A stretch of 64,000 bases of DNA, from contig NZ_JAAQWN010000002.1 in NCBI RefSeq assembly GCF_012985465.1, forward strand, positions 248,001 to 312,000, given 5' to 3'. A model generated the notes under the pieces. That model did not search any database. It was not told where the DNA came from and saw nothing but the letters and a program-made list of their open reading frames with translations. The translations under genes and the position numbers were made by a program. Positions 1-7,631 of the stretch are shown here, one piece after another. Source of the stretch: Pseudomonas sp. WS 5079 (GTDB taxonomy: Bacteria; Pseudomonadota; Gammaproteobacteria; Pseudomonadales; Pseudomonadaceae). How positions within the stretch are numbered: the first letter of the stretch is position 1; every line of letters begins with the position of its first letter.

Positions 1-177
1 GCTCAGCTCAGACGGCGGTTCTGTTGCGCCGCCCACACTGGTGGCACCAACCAGACTTTCGTCCTGTGCTTCAAGCAGACCCGGCAGTTGCAAGGCTCCA
101 CTTTCGGCCAATGCGGGAAAGGTCATCCAGCGCTTGTCTTCGTCGGCGAGCTTGAGCGTATATCGAGGGTCTTGCAT
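1..177 (-). CDS. Tail tape measure protein, N-terminal fragment (cut by window edge)
   Basis: The first 59 codons are open to the window edge. The ATG at 177 is preceded by GGAGTAGAGCGAG, a good ribosome binding site. The visible N-terminus (MQDPRYTLKLADEDKRW...) has no recognisable motif. The call rests on position: in P2-like and R-pyocin tails the gene right after the frameshifted tail-assembly chaperone is the tape measure, which sets tube length. Another small tail protein cannot be excluded because only the start is visible. Confidence 0.55.
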   Translation of the reverse strand, partial: MQDPRYTLKLADEDKRWMTFPALAESGALQLPGLLEAQDESLVGATSVGGATEPPSELS

Positions 178-189
178 CTCGCTCTACTC

Positions 190-354
190 CTATTTGACGC
201 CAAGGCGATTGATCGCGATGTCGTAGCGGCGCAATGCTTTTGCGGCATCCCATTCAAGAATTTCCGCTTCGTTTACCGAGTAAACCAGCGGTACAACATC
301 GAGGATTACTTCGATATCGCGCTGCGAAAGAAGTCCGCCGGTTTGTTTAAAAAA
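190..354 (-). other. -1 frameshift extension of the tail assembly chaperone, with slippery site
   Basis: On the minus strand the chaperone reads GAT TTT TTA AAC. The decamer TTTTTTAAAC at 354-345 holds two overlapping slippery heptamers in the correct phase, T TTT TTA and T TTA AAC. A -1 slip continues in an open frame (GGLLSQRDIEVILDVV..., ending in EWDAAKALRRYDIAINRLGVK) to a TAG at 192-190, 12 bases before the tape measure ATG. The extension is about 50 residues. Programmed -1 frameshifting at this gene is well known in tailed phages, including P2 E/E'. The minor fused form is inferred, not shown. Confidence 0.75.
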
Positions 355-872
355 TCGTCGATGCGCTCCTGCAGCTCCGTCCAGTCCGGCACGGTCAGGC
401 CGTCCAGGTCGGGGATCATCAGGCCGGTGCAGTGCGAGGTAATGAACTCGGCGCGCTCTTTGTTGGTGGCGAGCTTTTTCATCACCTTGGTGGCGCGCAG
501 GGCGGGCATTTCCAGGGTGACGCTGGTCAACACGCGGCCGGCCACGTCCAGTGGCAGCAGCAGTTGCACCTGTTCGCCGGGCTCGGTGGAACCTTCCAGG
601 AAGAACGAAGCCGGGCGCGTCGACAGGTCGTGCACGTACTGCACGATGCTCACGTAGTCCGGGCGCTTGAGTTGGTCGAGTTCTTTTTCCGAAAGGCCGG
701 TGGCCAGCTTGGCCAGTTCGAAGAATTGATCGTCCTCGTCATCGCCCGCACGGGCCAGCGCCTGTTTTTGTGGGGCGTAGAACAAGGGTTTGAGTTGGAT
801 CTGCTCGATCGTCGCACCGCTGTCGGCGGTGATGGGCGCCAGCAGAATATGCAGGGGTGGCTTCCAGGCCAT
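306..872 (-). CDS. Tail assembly chaperone, zero-frame product
   Basis: A 188-residue cytoplasmic protein placed between the tube gene and the presumed tape measure gene. This is the position of gpE in P2 and of lambda gpG, chaperones that coat the tape measure during tail assembly. The start is the ATG at 872 (MAWKPPLHILL); an upstream in-frame ATG at 905 would add 11 residues, MFNIVHQGISP, that do not look conserved. Near the 3' end the zero frame passes through a run of six T followed by AAAC and stops at 306-308. A second frame remains open after that run (separate entry). Family assignment rests on order, size and the frameshift layout. Confidence 0.75.
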   Translation of the reverse strand: MAWKPPLHILLAPITADSGATIEQIQLKPLFYAPQKQALARAGDDEDDQFFELAKLATGLSEKELDQLKRPDYVSIVQYVHDLSTRPASFFLEGSTEPGEQVQLLLPLDVAGRVLTSVTLEMPALRATKVMKKLATNKERAEFITSHCTGLMIPDLDGLTVPDWTELQERIDDFLNKPADFFRSAISK

Positions 873-920
873 GGGCGAAATTCCTTGATGAACAATGTTG
901 AACACGTGGACACGGTCAAT

Positions 921-946
921 GTGGGAGCTGGCGTGCCTGCTCCCAC
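921..946. repeat. Single REP hairpin inside the tailocin operon
   Basis: GTGGGAGC at 921-928 and GCTCCCAC at 939-946 form a hairpin over GGCGTGCCTG. It is the same core as the REP elements at 33.6, 37.9, 43.3, 52.5, 56.5 and 58.4 kb. It lies in the 108-bp gap between the tube and assembly-chaperone genes, the only wide gap in that block. Confidence 0.7.
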
Positions 947-980
947 ACTGGCCGTGCCTATTTCCGATTCGTGGAAAGGT

Positions 981-1487
981 TTACGGCATCAACACCGCAC
1001 GCCGGGCATCGCCGAGGATGTCGACGCCGTTGAGCACAAACTTTTGGGTGCGCACGTCGATGTCGATCACCGGCACGCCGTTGTCCAGGCGATGGTAGGT
1101 GCGGCAGGACAGATCCAGGGTGGTGGTCGCCTTTTCGCCCATCTTCAGCTTGGCTTCCTCCAGGGATTTGAGCTTGCCGCCGACGGTGTGGTAGGTGAAG
1201 TAGGTCTTGCCGTCCTGGTCCTGGCCCGCTTCGCGCACGTTGAGCAGGATGTCTTCGCCCAGGCGCACGCCCAGGGCCAGCATGATTTCGGGACCGGCGC
1301 CTTGCAGCACCAGCTTGGCGTTCAGCACCTTGGCACTCTTGGCCATTTCCTCGGCGATAAAGCGCCCGCCGGACATGGGCTCCATGTCGAACTCGATCTT
1401 CGGCGGGGTGAATTCCTCGACGGTCGCCGACAGCGGCAGGCCCTGGAGGGTGGCCGCAATGGCCTGTCTTACTCGGTTGGTAAACAT
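981..1487 (-). CDS. Contractile tail tube protein (P2 FII type)
   Basis: A 168-residue protein starting MFTNRVRQAI. Length and position directly after the sheath gene match the major tail tube proteins of P2-like contractile tails and R-type pyocins. These stack as hexameric rings to form the rigid inner tube driven through the target membrane. The sequence is rich in beta-type stretches (KTYFTYHTVGGKLKSL) and ends VDILGDARRAVLMP. Its start overlaps the last base of the sheath stop codon, so the two genes are translationally coupled. Confidence 0.85.
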   Translation of the reverse strand: MFTNRVRQAIAATLQGLPLSATVEEFTPPKIEFDMEPMSGGRFIAEEMAKSAKVLNAKLVLQGAGPEIMLALGVRLGEDILLNVREAGQDQDGKTYFTYHTVGGKLKSLEEAKLKMGEKATTTLDLSCRTYHRLDNGVPVIDIDVRTQKFVLNGVDILGDARRAVLMP

Positions 1488-2653
1488 TAGAGAACGTCCT
1501 CCAGGAATTGCTCGATGATTTCATCGCGGGCATTGAGTTGATAAACCATGTGTTCGTTCGGCGCGTAGCGGCCGTAGTCGATCACGATGAACCAGGTGCC
1601 GTTCTTGTACTTCTCGACACTGTTGAGTTCCGGGTGCAGGTACACGCTGCCACCGGGGATGGTTTCGTCGGCCACCAGGGTTTGCAGCCAGTCGTTGATG
1701 CGCTTGACCTCCTGGTCCATGAACGACTTGGTCAGGTTGTGCGCCATGGCTTTCTGCCCGGCCTTGACCAGCTTGCGGCTGATGGCGTCTTCCAGGCCGA
1801 CATAGCTGATGAACTTGCCGGTGACGGAGCGGTTACCCAGCAGCGAGAAGCCACCGAGGACGGTGCGCGCGTAGTAGCTCACGCCGTAGCGGTTGAGCAG
1901 GTCGCCTTCGGTGGAGGTGTCGAGGATGTTGTACTCGACCACGCGGGAAACATCTTCGGCGAAGGTCACCTGATTGCCCGGGCTTTCCCACTGCTTGACC
2001 TTGGCCAATGCGGCGATGGCCAGGGACGACGGCGCGAGGAACACGTTTTTCTTCGCCGCCTTGGAGTACACCGACGGCATGTTGTGCACCAGCAGGCAGC
2101 GGTCGAAACCCAGGCCTTCGCCACCCAGCTCGCCGCTGTAGGTCACTTGGTCGGCGACGCTGGCGTCTTTGCCGTCCAGCACCACACGGGCCTTGATGCG
2201 CTTGCCGAACGCGGCAAATTCACCGGCCACAGCCTTGGTCCCGGTAAAGCCCGGGGCGCCGATGATGGTCAGGTCTTCGGGCACGCTGCCAAGCGCCGCG
2301 AGGCCCAGTTTGCGACCGGTCACCGGCTCATTGCCGCCGATCACGTTGTTGAGGGTATCGGCCGGGGTCGCGCCCTCTTCGACGATCACCACATACACCG
2401 GCACCTTGACCACTTTGAGGATCTGGTACACCGCATGAAACAGCGTGCCCGACTCGGCGCCGGTGGGGTCCAGCAGCGCCTGGGCGGTGAAGCTGTTGAT
2501 ACGGAACGGGGCGTTTTTCGGGATCGACAGGTGCGCATTGGGCGCGGTGCCGACCAGGCCGATCACGTTGTCACCCAGGCCACCCATGGCCTCGGGGGAT
2601 TCGCTGGCATTGACGGTGATGCCGTTATGCTCGAAGTTCAAAACCTCAGCCAT
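1487..2653 (-). CDS. Contractile tail sheath protein (P2 FI type)
   Basis: A 388-residue protein (MAEVLNFEHNGITVNASES...). Features typical of P2 FI and R-pyocin sheaths are the early GDNVIGLVGTAPNA segment, the central NRYGVSYYARTVLGGFSLLGNR stretch (a domain shared by contractile sheaths) and the C-terminal IEQFLEDVL. The protein assembles around the tube and contracts on receptor binding. It starts two bases after the stop of the small upstream gene and touches the tube gene downstream, so sheath and tube form one translation block. Confidence 0.92.
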   Translation of the reverse strand: MAEVLNFEHNGITVNASESPEAMGGLGDNVIGLVGTAPNAHLSIPKNAPFRINSFTAQALLDPTGAESGTLFHAVYQILKVVKVPVYVVIVEEGATPADTLNNVIGGNEPVTGRKLGLAALGSVPEDLTIIGAPGFTGTKAVAGEFAAFGKRIKARVVLDGKDASVADQVTYSGELGGEGLGFDRCLLVHNMPSVYSKAAKKNVFLAPSSLAIAALAKVKQWESPGNQVTFAEDVSRVVEYNILDTSTEGDLLNRYGVSYYARTVLGGFSLLGNRSVTGKFISYVGLEDAISRKLVKAGQKAMAHNLTKSFMDQEVKRINDWLQTLVADETIPGGSVYLHPELNSVEKYKNGTWFIVIDYGRYAPNEHMVYQLNARDEIIEQFLEDVL

Positions 2654-2655
2654 GA

Positions 2656-2859
2656 TTATTCAGCCTTCTTGGTGACGGCCTTCTTGGCCGGTGGGGTGTC
2701 TTGGGCGGCAGCCAGCACGCTGGTCAATTCCAGGCGGCCGGCGGTGCGCAGGGCGGTTGCTTCGACGTCCAGCAGGTCCAATTCCTGGCCGACGGTGGAC
2801 CAGTGGCCACCTCCGGTGGGGAATGGGATGAGGACGGTGTAGGTTTGGCGGTTGGCCAT
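2656..2859 (-). CDS. Small conserved tailocin protein upstream of the sheath gene
   Basis: A 67-residue protein (MANRQTYTVLIPFPTGGGHW...) ending in an Ala/Lys-rich tail (TPPAKKAVTKKAE). A small protein is often encoded just before the sheath in P2-like tailocins, but I recognise no domain. The ATG at 2859 follows GGAGAATTCCCCCC on the minus strand, a usable binding site. It is the first gene after the tandem terminators at 2889-2941, so it may head a separately expressed sheath-tube-tape block. Function unknown. Confidence 0.7.
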   Translation of the reverse strand: MANRQTYTVLIPFPTGGGHWSTVGQELDLLDVEATALRTAGRLELTSVLAAAQDTPPAKKAVTKKAE

Positions 2860-2888
2860 GGGGGGAATTCTCCGGGTGCAAAAAGCGC

Positions 2889-2941
2889 AAAACCCCTGCG
2901 GGAGGGGCTTTGGGCGGGCGAAAAAAAACCGCTGTCGCGGT
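2889..2941 (-). terminator. Tandem intrinsic terminators between fibre and sheath blocks
   Basis: Read on the minus strand, ACCGC-GACA-GCGGT followed by eight T lies at 2941-2921. CCCCT-CCCGC-AGGGG followed by four T lies at 2907-2889. Both come just after the fibre chaperone stop at 2950 and before the next tailocin gene on the same strand. Confidence 0.75.
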
Positions 2942-2949
2942 GGGGTGAG

Positions 2950-3186
2950 TTACTTCAGGAAGGCCGGTTTTTCAGGCCAGATCACAGCATCCGGGTCGGC
3001 GCCCTGGTCGGGGATATCGCGCAGTGCCTTGCGGTAGGCGACGAACACCGGGCGGTCTTTATCCGCCATGGGGTAATCCGGCATTGCCGCATAATCGCTG
3101 GCGGCCAGATCGGCGTCGCGCGATGCTCGAATGACACTCCATTTAATCAACGGATGCAGTTCAGCAGATGCAAATACAGGTTTCAT
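2950..3186 (-). CDS. Tail fibre assembly chaperone-like protein
   Basis: A 78-residue protein chosen to start at MKPVFASAEL because TAAGGAGACCTTTG precedes that ATG. The C-terminus AVIWPEKPAFLK, with an aromatic WPxxP motif after a charged segment (MADKDRPVFVAYRKALRDIP), resembles the small phage tail assembly chaperones encoded after fibre genes. These help fold or trimerise the receptor-binding fibre. It lies 11 bases after the fibre gene. The assignment to this family is by resemblance and position. Confidence 0.65.
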   Translation of the reverse strand: MKPVFASAELHPLIKWSVIRASRDADLAASDYAAMPDYPMADKDRPVFVAYRKALRDIPDQGADPDAVIWPEKPAFLK

Positions 3187-3197
3187 CAAAGGTCTCC

Positions 3198-3950
3198 TTA
3201 ACCCAAAGCCAGCATGCAAGACCAGTCGGCCGGATTAGTCACGACACCGGTACAGGCACCAGCAAGCATGACCTCGACTGTCCCACCGACAGAAACACGT
3301 TCCGGGTGCATGATCATGTACTGACCAAACACGCCGGCCGGCTGGATTGCCAAAGAACACCAACGCCATTTGCCCGACTCAGCACCCGTCGCCCAAGTGC
3401 CCCTGATCTCGCCCTCAACCACCCGGACAAAGGCGCCCATCGTCAGCATCGAGTTCAAAAGCAGGGTCCCGCCACCACTTGGCCGTGCGGCGTCGATGGA
3501 ATGTGGAAACGCAAGCCACGGGCTTCCGAGGTTGTCCGACCATTTCATCTGCCAGACATGGATAGGGTTTCGCCAAAAGTCGGCAGCGTGGATTTCGAAG
3601 TCCGGGAACTGCTCGCGTACATCGGCTTGCACTTCTCGCATAAAGTCGACATCGGCCTGGGGGCGACCCGCACTCTGTGACGTAGCGACGATCGAACGCA
3701 GTTTGGTAGTAGTGACCTGCTGATGAACATCCCAGCCATCAACCAAGTTGCCATTGGCGTCCGGGACCATGGTGAAGTTTTTCGTAATCGCCAGCCTGGG
3801 CAAACGTTGATTCAGGCTGGCGAGCTGTTCGCGGTAGGTTTGTTGTGCAACTTCAAGGGCGCGGTCAATCTCGCCAATCTTGCCAGTCACAACACCCGTC
3901 AGATTATTTGCCGCGCTGACAACCGCGGCCAATTGCTGTTCAGTACTCAA
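3198..3950 (-). CDS. Putative tail fibre / receptor-binding protein, C-terminal component
   Basis: A 250-residue protein. It begins at a TTG codon (MSTEQQLAAV) preceded by AAGGAG eight bases upstream; no in-frame ATG fits as well. Residues about 1-50 look alpha-helical and coiled-coil-like (KIGEIDRALEVAQQTYREQLASL...). The remainder is rich in Trp, Gly and beta-type segments (WRNPIHVWQMKWSDNLG, GTWATGAESGKWRWCSL), as expected for a host-recognition tip. It follows the collar-type fibre gene in the same reading frame, separated by two stops and 33 bases. I see no enzyme motif. The receptor-binding role is inferred from position before the chaperone. Confidence 0.6.
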   Translation of the reverse strand: MSTEQQLAAVVSAANNLTGVVTGKIGEIDRALEVAQQTYREQLASLNQRLPRLAITKNFTMVPDANGNLVDGWDVHQQVTTTKLRSIVATSQSAGRPQADVDFMREVQADVREQFPDFEIHAADFWRNPIHVWQMKWSDNLGSPWLAFPHSIDAARPSGGGTLLLNSMLTMGAFVRVVEGEIRGTWATGAESGKWRWCSLAIQPAGVFGQYMIMHPERVSVGGTVEVMLAGACTGVVTNPADWSCMLALG

Positions 3951-3983
3951 TGTTCAAACTCCTTGTAGTGCATTGATCTTGTG

Positions 3984-4517
3984 TTAAGCCTTCGCTTCAA
4001 GCGCCATCAATCGGAATAAAACTCCGACTCCTCGCGCCATGTTGTCGATGCTCGCCGCCGAGAGCGACGCCAACTCATCCACCATTAGGATGTTGAGGTT
4101 TTCCGAGCCCACGATCACGGTGACGCTATCCGCCGGCAACGGCGAAATATCCAACGTGAACTTCTGTAGCACCCGCGCCGCCGCCGCCTTATACGTCAGC
4201 AACTGCCCCGCCACCGAATACACGGCCAACAGCGTCCCGCTGGCGAGATAAAACCCAAACTCGCCAATCTCATATTCGCCATCGCCATCAAACAGCGCGG
4301 CCATGCGCAGTTGGCGCTGGCCCAGGTCTTCGTAGTCCACAATGGCTACGCGCTGGCGCTCATTGCGCAGGGAGGTTTCGTTGCCGGTGGGGTTGTAGCG
4401 GCCGGTGCCGGCGGCGATGTGGGTGATTTCGCCTTTCAAGCCTTGGTTCTTTGCCTGCAGCACTTCATCCAAACCCTTGGAGGTGAAGCGCACCAGGCGC
4501 GTGATGTCATCGGTCAT
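3984..4517 (-). CDS. Tail fibre N-terminal module (tail-collar type)
   Basis: A 177-residue protein, MTDDITRLVRFTSKGLDEVLQAK..., which resembles the N-terminal baseplate-attachment domain of P2 gpH-type fibres (GLKGEITHIAAGTGRYNPTG, LRNERQRVAIVDYEDL, GEFGFYLASGTLLAVYS). In R-pyocins this domain normally heads a single fibre several hundred residues long. Here the frame stops at residue 177 and a separate gene follows. The start overlaps the upstream baseplate I gene by 4 bases (ATGA). Either the fibre is built from two polypeptides or an older long fibre has been shortened. Confidence 0.75.
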   Translation of the reverse strand: MTDDITRLVRFTSKGLDEVLQAKNQGLKGEITHIAAGTGRYNPTGNETSLRNERQRVAIVDYEDLGQRQLRMAALFDGDGEYEIGEFGFYLASGTLLAVYSVAGQLLTYKAAAARVLQKFTLDISPLPADSVTVIVGSENLNILMVDELASLSAASIDNMARGVGVLFRLMALEAKA

Positions 4518-5152
4518 GGCTGCGCCCTGAGGTCGTAGTCGTTAATGGTGTAGTGCTGGGCGATGCCGGCACTGTTTAGCCTTGAACTCAATGCGAGTTC
4601 CGGCAGCGCGCCCCACAACGACAACTCGCCGTCGCTCAGTGCACGGTGGGTGGCGCCGGTCATCGGCAGCCCACCGAACACTTCGTGCACCAGGGTGATG
4701 GTGGCCAGATCGCGCTCGCTTTTGGCCGCGTTGATGCGGCGGATCAGGCGGTTGTGGTCGCCACTGGACCAACTGCGGCCGATGATCGCCTGCACGTCAA
4801 AGGTGTAGGGCTGGGCCTGCGGGCGCTGTTGGTACCAGGCCAGAATATTGGGGGTAAACCCCAGGGATTCGACCGCGTGGCTCAACGCCTTGGGCGTGCC
4901 GGCCTGGCGCTGGATTTGCCAGGACAGGGCGACCGTGAGGCGTTTTTCGGTTTCGCTGGCAGACGCATTCCATTCGCTGACGCCACGGTCGGCGGCCAGG
5001 TAAGGCAGGAACGGCGCGGGCGTTTGCAGCGGGTTCATCAACGCCGGGAATGGCGGGGCGACCCGTTCGAGCAGTCGGCCAAAGCCCAGGTCCAGCGCCT
5101 TCTCCAGCGGTGAGCTGTTGGCGGGCAACAGGCTGGGAGATTGTTCAGTCAT
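4514..5152 (-). CDS. Baseplate wedge protein I (P2 gpI type)
   Basis: A 212-residue protein. The ATG at 5152 overlaps the end of the J gene in an ATGA junction, which decides the start over a longer frame beginning at 5443. The sequence SLLPANSSPLEKALDLGFGRLLERV and the central PFLPYLAADRGVSEWNA segment are typical of P2 gpI and R-pyocin homologues. This protein joins J in the baseplate periphery and connects the fibres. It overlaps the fibre gene downstream by 4 bases. Confidence 0.88.
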   Translation of the reverse strand: MTEQSPSLLPANSSPLEKALDLGFGRLLERVAPPFPALMNPLQTPAPFLPYLAADRGVSEWNASASETEKRLTVALSWQIQRQAGTPKALSHAVESLGFTPNILAWYQQRPQAQPYTFDVQAIIGRSWSSGDHNRLIRRINAAKSERDLATITLVHEVFGGLPMTGATHRALSDGELSLWGALPELALSSRLNSAGIAQHYTINDYDLRAQP

Positions 5153-6144
5153 AAGCTGCGCACCTCCACCTCGACACCCATGCAATACGGGGCCTGGAAT
5201 GCCGTGGTGATAATCGGCGCCAGCGGTTCGAGAATCTCCAACTGCGCCGCCCCGGCGGTGTGGATGGTGTAGTCGATCCAGCTCGGGTCCACGCGCCCTT
5301 CCAGGCAGTGGCAGGATTCGGCATAGGTTTGCAGTAGCTGCTGGGCCGCCACTTGCGTCAGCCCCGAGTCGGGGCCGGCGTTGATCTTGGCCACCACGCG
5401 GATCTTGTACGGCACGATCTGCGCGCCCTGCACCGTCACCCAATCGGTTTCCGGACGTACATCGGGCCGGGCGAAATGACGCCGCACCCCTTCAAGCAAA
5501 TCTGCCGACGGCGTGCCATTGCCGGTACGAGACAGCACGGTGACCATCACTTGCCCAGGTGCGGTGCGCCGGGCGTTGCCGTCCTTGACCTGGGCGGCAT
5601 AGCCATCCGGGTCGAAGGTATAGCTGACGGTGACCACCCCCGCCGCAGTACCGTGGACTTTCACCACCGGCCGTTCGCCGAGGGTAAAGACCTCGCGCCG
5701 ATACTGCATGCGCGAACCAGCGGCCGGCGCGTGGGGTGCCAGGTAGTAGCGCAGCCGGGCATCGTCATCGCTTTCGAGGGTCGGCGGCACCGGCGGGAAC
5801 GCCGCCGGGTCGCCGGGGTCGAGCACCTGGCGCTCCAGGCCCATATCGGCCAGGCGCGCATCCAGGTTGCTGCCGTTGGCCCACCACGCCAGCATCTGCT
5901 GGATGCGCGCGTTGTACTTGCGCTCATGGGTTTGCAGGCGCACACAAAACGCCTCCAGGGCCAGGGTCAGCAACTCGCTCTCATTGTCCAGGCTGACCTT
6001 GAGCTTGGCCGCGCTTTGCGGGGCGCGGGCGGCGACATAGTCGACGACAAACGCCTTGAACTGCGCCAGTAACGGCTCGAATTCGTCGACGGCGATCAGG
6101 TCGGGCGGCGCCAATTGGTTCTGCCCGGGGATCAACATGCTCAT
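5149..6144 (-). CDS. Baseplate wedge protein J (P2 gpJ type)
   Basis: A 331-residue protein with the order expected of the baseplate J family: an N-terminal APPDLIAVDEFEPLL segment, a helical region with multiple Arg (LQTHERKYNARIQQMLAWWANG), a central VLDPGDPAAFPP loop and a C-terminal half ending VGVEVEVRSL-like (CMGVEVEVRSL). Together with the W and I proteins it forms the baseplate wedge that triggers sheath contraction. It overlaps the W and I genes by 4 bases on each side. Confidence 0.9.
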   Translation of the reverse strand: MSMLIPGQNQLAPPDLIAVDEFEPLLAQFKAFVVDYVAARAPQSAAKLKVSLDNESELLTLALEAFCVRLQTHERKYNARIQQMLAWWANGSNLDARLADMGLERQVLDPGDPAAFPPVPPTLESDDDARLRYYLAPHAPAAGSRMQYRREVFTLGERPVVKVHGTAAGVVTVSYTFDPDGYAAQVKDGNARRTAPGQVMVTVLSRTGNGTPSADLLEGVRRHFARPDVRPETDWVTVQGAQIVPYKIRVVAKINAGPDSGLTQVAAQQLLQTYAESCHCLEGRVDPSWIDYTIHTAGAAQLEILEPLAPIITTAFQAPYCMGVEVEVRSL

Positions 6145-6473
6145 GTCACCACCTCGAAGGATTGCTTGCGGTTTTTCCAGGTCCCGGCAAACCGCAGCAA
6201 CAGGCCAGCGCCCTGGCGATTGGCGACGATGACTTGCGGATCAAAATCGGCGATGCCGTTCTGTGGGTTGTAAAAAGCCTGGGCGGCGTGGCTTTGGGCG
6301 AGGATCAACAGGTCATCGCCCAGGTTCTGCCCCAGAAGTTGCGGGATCAGCGAACCGTACAGCGGGCGTTTCTGCCGTGTGCCCAAAGGTGTGGTCAGGG
6401 CCCGGGTGGCGCGCTGGACAAATTGCGGCCAGTCGTCCACCACGGCCCCGGTGTTTCTCTCTATTCCGATCAT
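6141..6473 (-). CDS. Baseplate protein W (gp25-like)
   Basis: A 110-residue protein, MIGIERNTGAVVDDWPQFV..., with the conserved RPLYGSLIPQLLGQ segment and a C-terminal strand pair typical of GPW/gp25 proteins of contractile injection systems. This component anchors the first sheath ring to the baseplate. The gene lies 9 bases after the spike gene and overlaps J by 4. Confidence 0.9.
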   Translation of the reverse strand: MIGIERNTGAVVDDWPQFVQRATRALTTPLGTRQKRPLYGSLIPQLLGQNLGDDLLILAQSHAAQAFYNPQNGIADFDPQVIVANRQGAGLLLRFAGTWKNRKQSFEVVT

Positions 6474-6482
6474 GGCAAATCC

Positions 6483-7094
6483 TTATGCCGTGCTGATAAC
6501 TCGGCCCTGGTGGTCCACCACCGGGCCACTCAAGTGCACGCCGGACGCATCCAGCAGCAGGCCAACTGCACCGACCTGCACGCTGATGGTTGCGGCGGTC
6601 ATGACCAAACGGGCGGCGCCCAGACTCATTTCCACCTGCTCGCGTGAGCCGCTGAATGCCGTGGGCCCATTGTTCCAATCCAGTACATGACCGGCGGCGT
6701 CGTAGGCGCTTTGCGTGCCGTCCGGATAACGCCGGCTCGTGAGGCTGACCACACTGGACAGCGGCGGGAAGCGATCACTGTTGAGGCCAAACAGCGCCAC
6801 CGACTGCCCGCCGCCCTCGCCGCCACCGTAGTTGAGCAGCAGGCATTGCTCACCCACGGTGGGAATCCGCGTTTCCGTCTGCGCCCCGGCGCTGGGGTTG
6901 AAAAAACGAATCGCCGGGGTCAGCAATTCGCCATGCCTGACCTTGCAGGTATTGCTGGCCGCGTCGACCTCCTGGCATACGCCGATCCGGCAAAAACTCT
7001 CGGCGCGCCGATAGAGGTCCTCAAGCTGGGTTTCCATCTGCGCCAGGCGCTCGACGATGGGCGCCAGTTGCAGGCGTAACAGTGCATCGAACAT
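6483..7094 (-). CDS. Baseplate spike protein V
   Basis: A 203-residue protein. An N-terminal helix (ALLRLQLAPIVERLAQMETQL) is followed by an OB-like domain with TVGEQCLLLNYGGGEGGGQS and a C-terminal beta region (GATISVQVGAVGLLLDASG-like repeats) that would form the trimeric spike helix. This matches P2 gpV and R-pyocin spikes that cap the tube and pierce the target outer membrane. I do not see the C-terminal HxH iron motif found in some spikes. It starts 3 bases after the preceding stop codon, and its binding site (GGAG) lies inside the end of that gene. Confidence 0.85.
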   Translation of the reverse strand: MFDALLRLQLAPIVERLAQMETQLEDLYRRAESFCRIGVCQEVDAASNTCKVRHGELLTPAIRFFNPSAGAQTETRIPTVGEQCLLLNYGGGEGGGQSVALFGLNSDRFPPLSSVVSLTSRRYPDGTQSAYDAAGHVLDWNNGPTAFSGSREQVEMSLGAARLVMTAATISVQVGAVGLLLDASGVHLSGPVVDHQGRVISTA

Positions 7095-7097
7095 GGG

Positions 7098-7610
7098 CTA
7101 CTCCTGCAATGGCCGGTATTGATCGGGGTCGTCGATATTCGACACCTCCCAGGTGCAGGCAAACAGCGGCTTGCCGATAGGGTCGTCAAGCAGCGGCGGG
7201 CCGAGATAGAGGGTTTGGTTGAAGGACACGGTCCAACTGTCGTAGTGAGTGTCGGCCCCCACCAGGGTCAACGGCAGCGCAACGATATTGACGGGCACAT
7301 CGCACTGGGCCGCCGGCAACTGCCAACGATTATCCAGCACCAGGTCCATCAGCCGGCTCGCCAGGTCACAGGCATCAAAAGGCTGCGCGCCCTGGGCGGA
7401 CATGACCTTGAGCGAGATCGACAGCACATGGGCCTTGCGCCCCTCCAGGGAACGGACGCCTGGGCCATTACGCTCGACGGTAATTGCCACGCAGGGTTCA
7501 TCCGCCGCGAGGATGCTCGGCGGGCTGCCCACCCGTAGCTCGGGAAACGCCGTACGCAGGGCCTGGCCGATGGCTATCGGCAGTTGTGAAGGTTTTTCAA
7601 TGAGGGTCAT
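7098..7610 (-). CDS. Conserved tailocin protein between holin and spike (function unknown)
   Basis: A 170-residue protein. The start MTLIEKPSQL at 7610 is preceded by AAGGA; an upstream ATG at 7628 would place the binding site inside the protein. A protein of this size sits between the holin and spike genes in R-pyocin clusters (PA0615 position). The sequence holds alternating beta and helix segments (EPCVAITVERNGPG, AHVLSISLKVMSAQG, DSWTVSFNQTLYLG) and no membrane segment. A tail completion or terminator-like role is possible but not shown. Confidence 0.7.
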   Translation of the reverse strand: MTLIEKPSQLPIAIGQALRTAFPELRVGSPPSILAADEPCVAITVERNGPGVRSLEGRKAHVLSISLKVMSAQGAQPFDACDLASRLMDLVLDNRWQLPAAQCDVPVNIVALPLTLVGADTHYDSWTVSFNQTLYLGPPLLDDPIGKPLFACTWEVSNIDDPDQYRPLQE

Positions 7611-7631
7611 GGTGTGGCTTCCTTGCAACGA

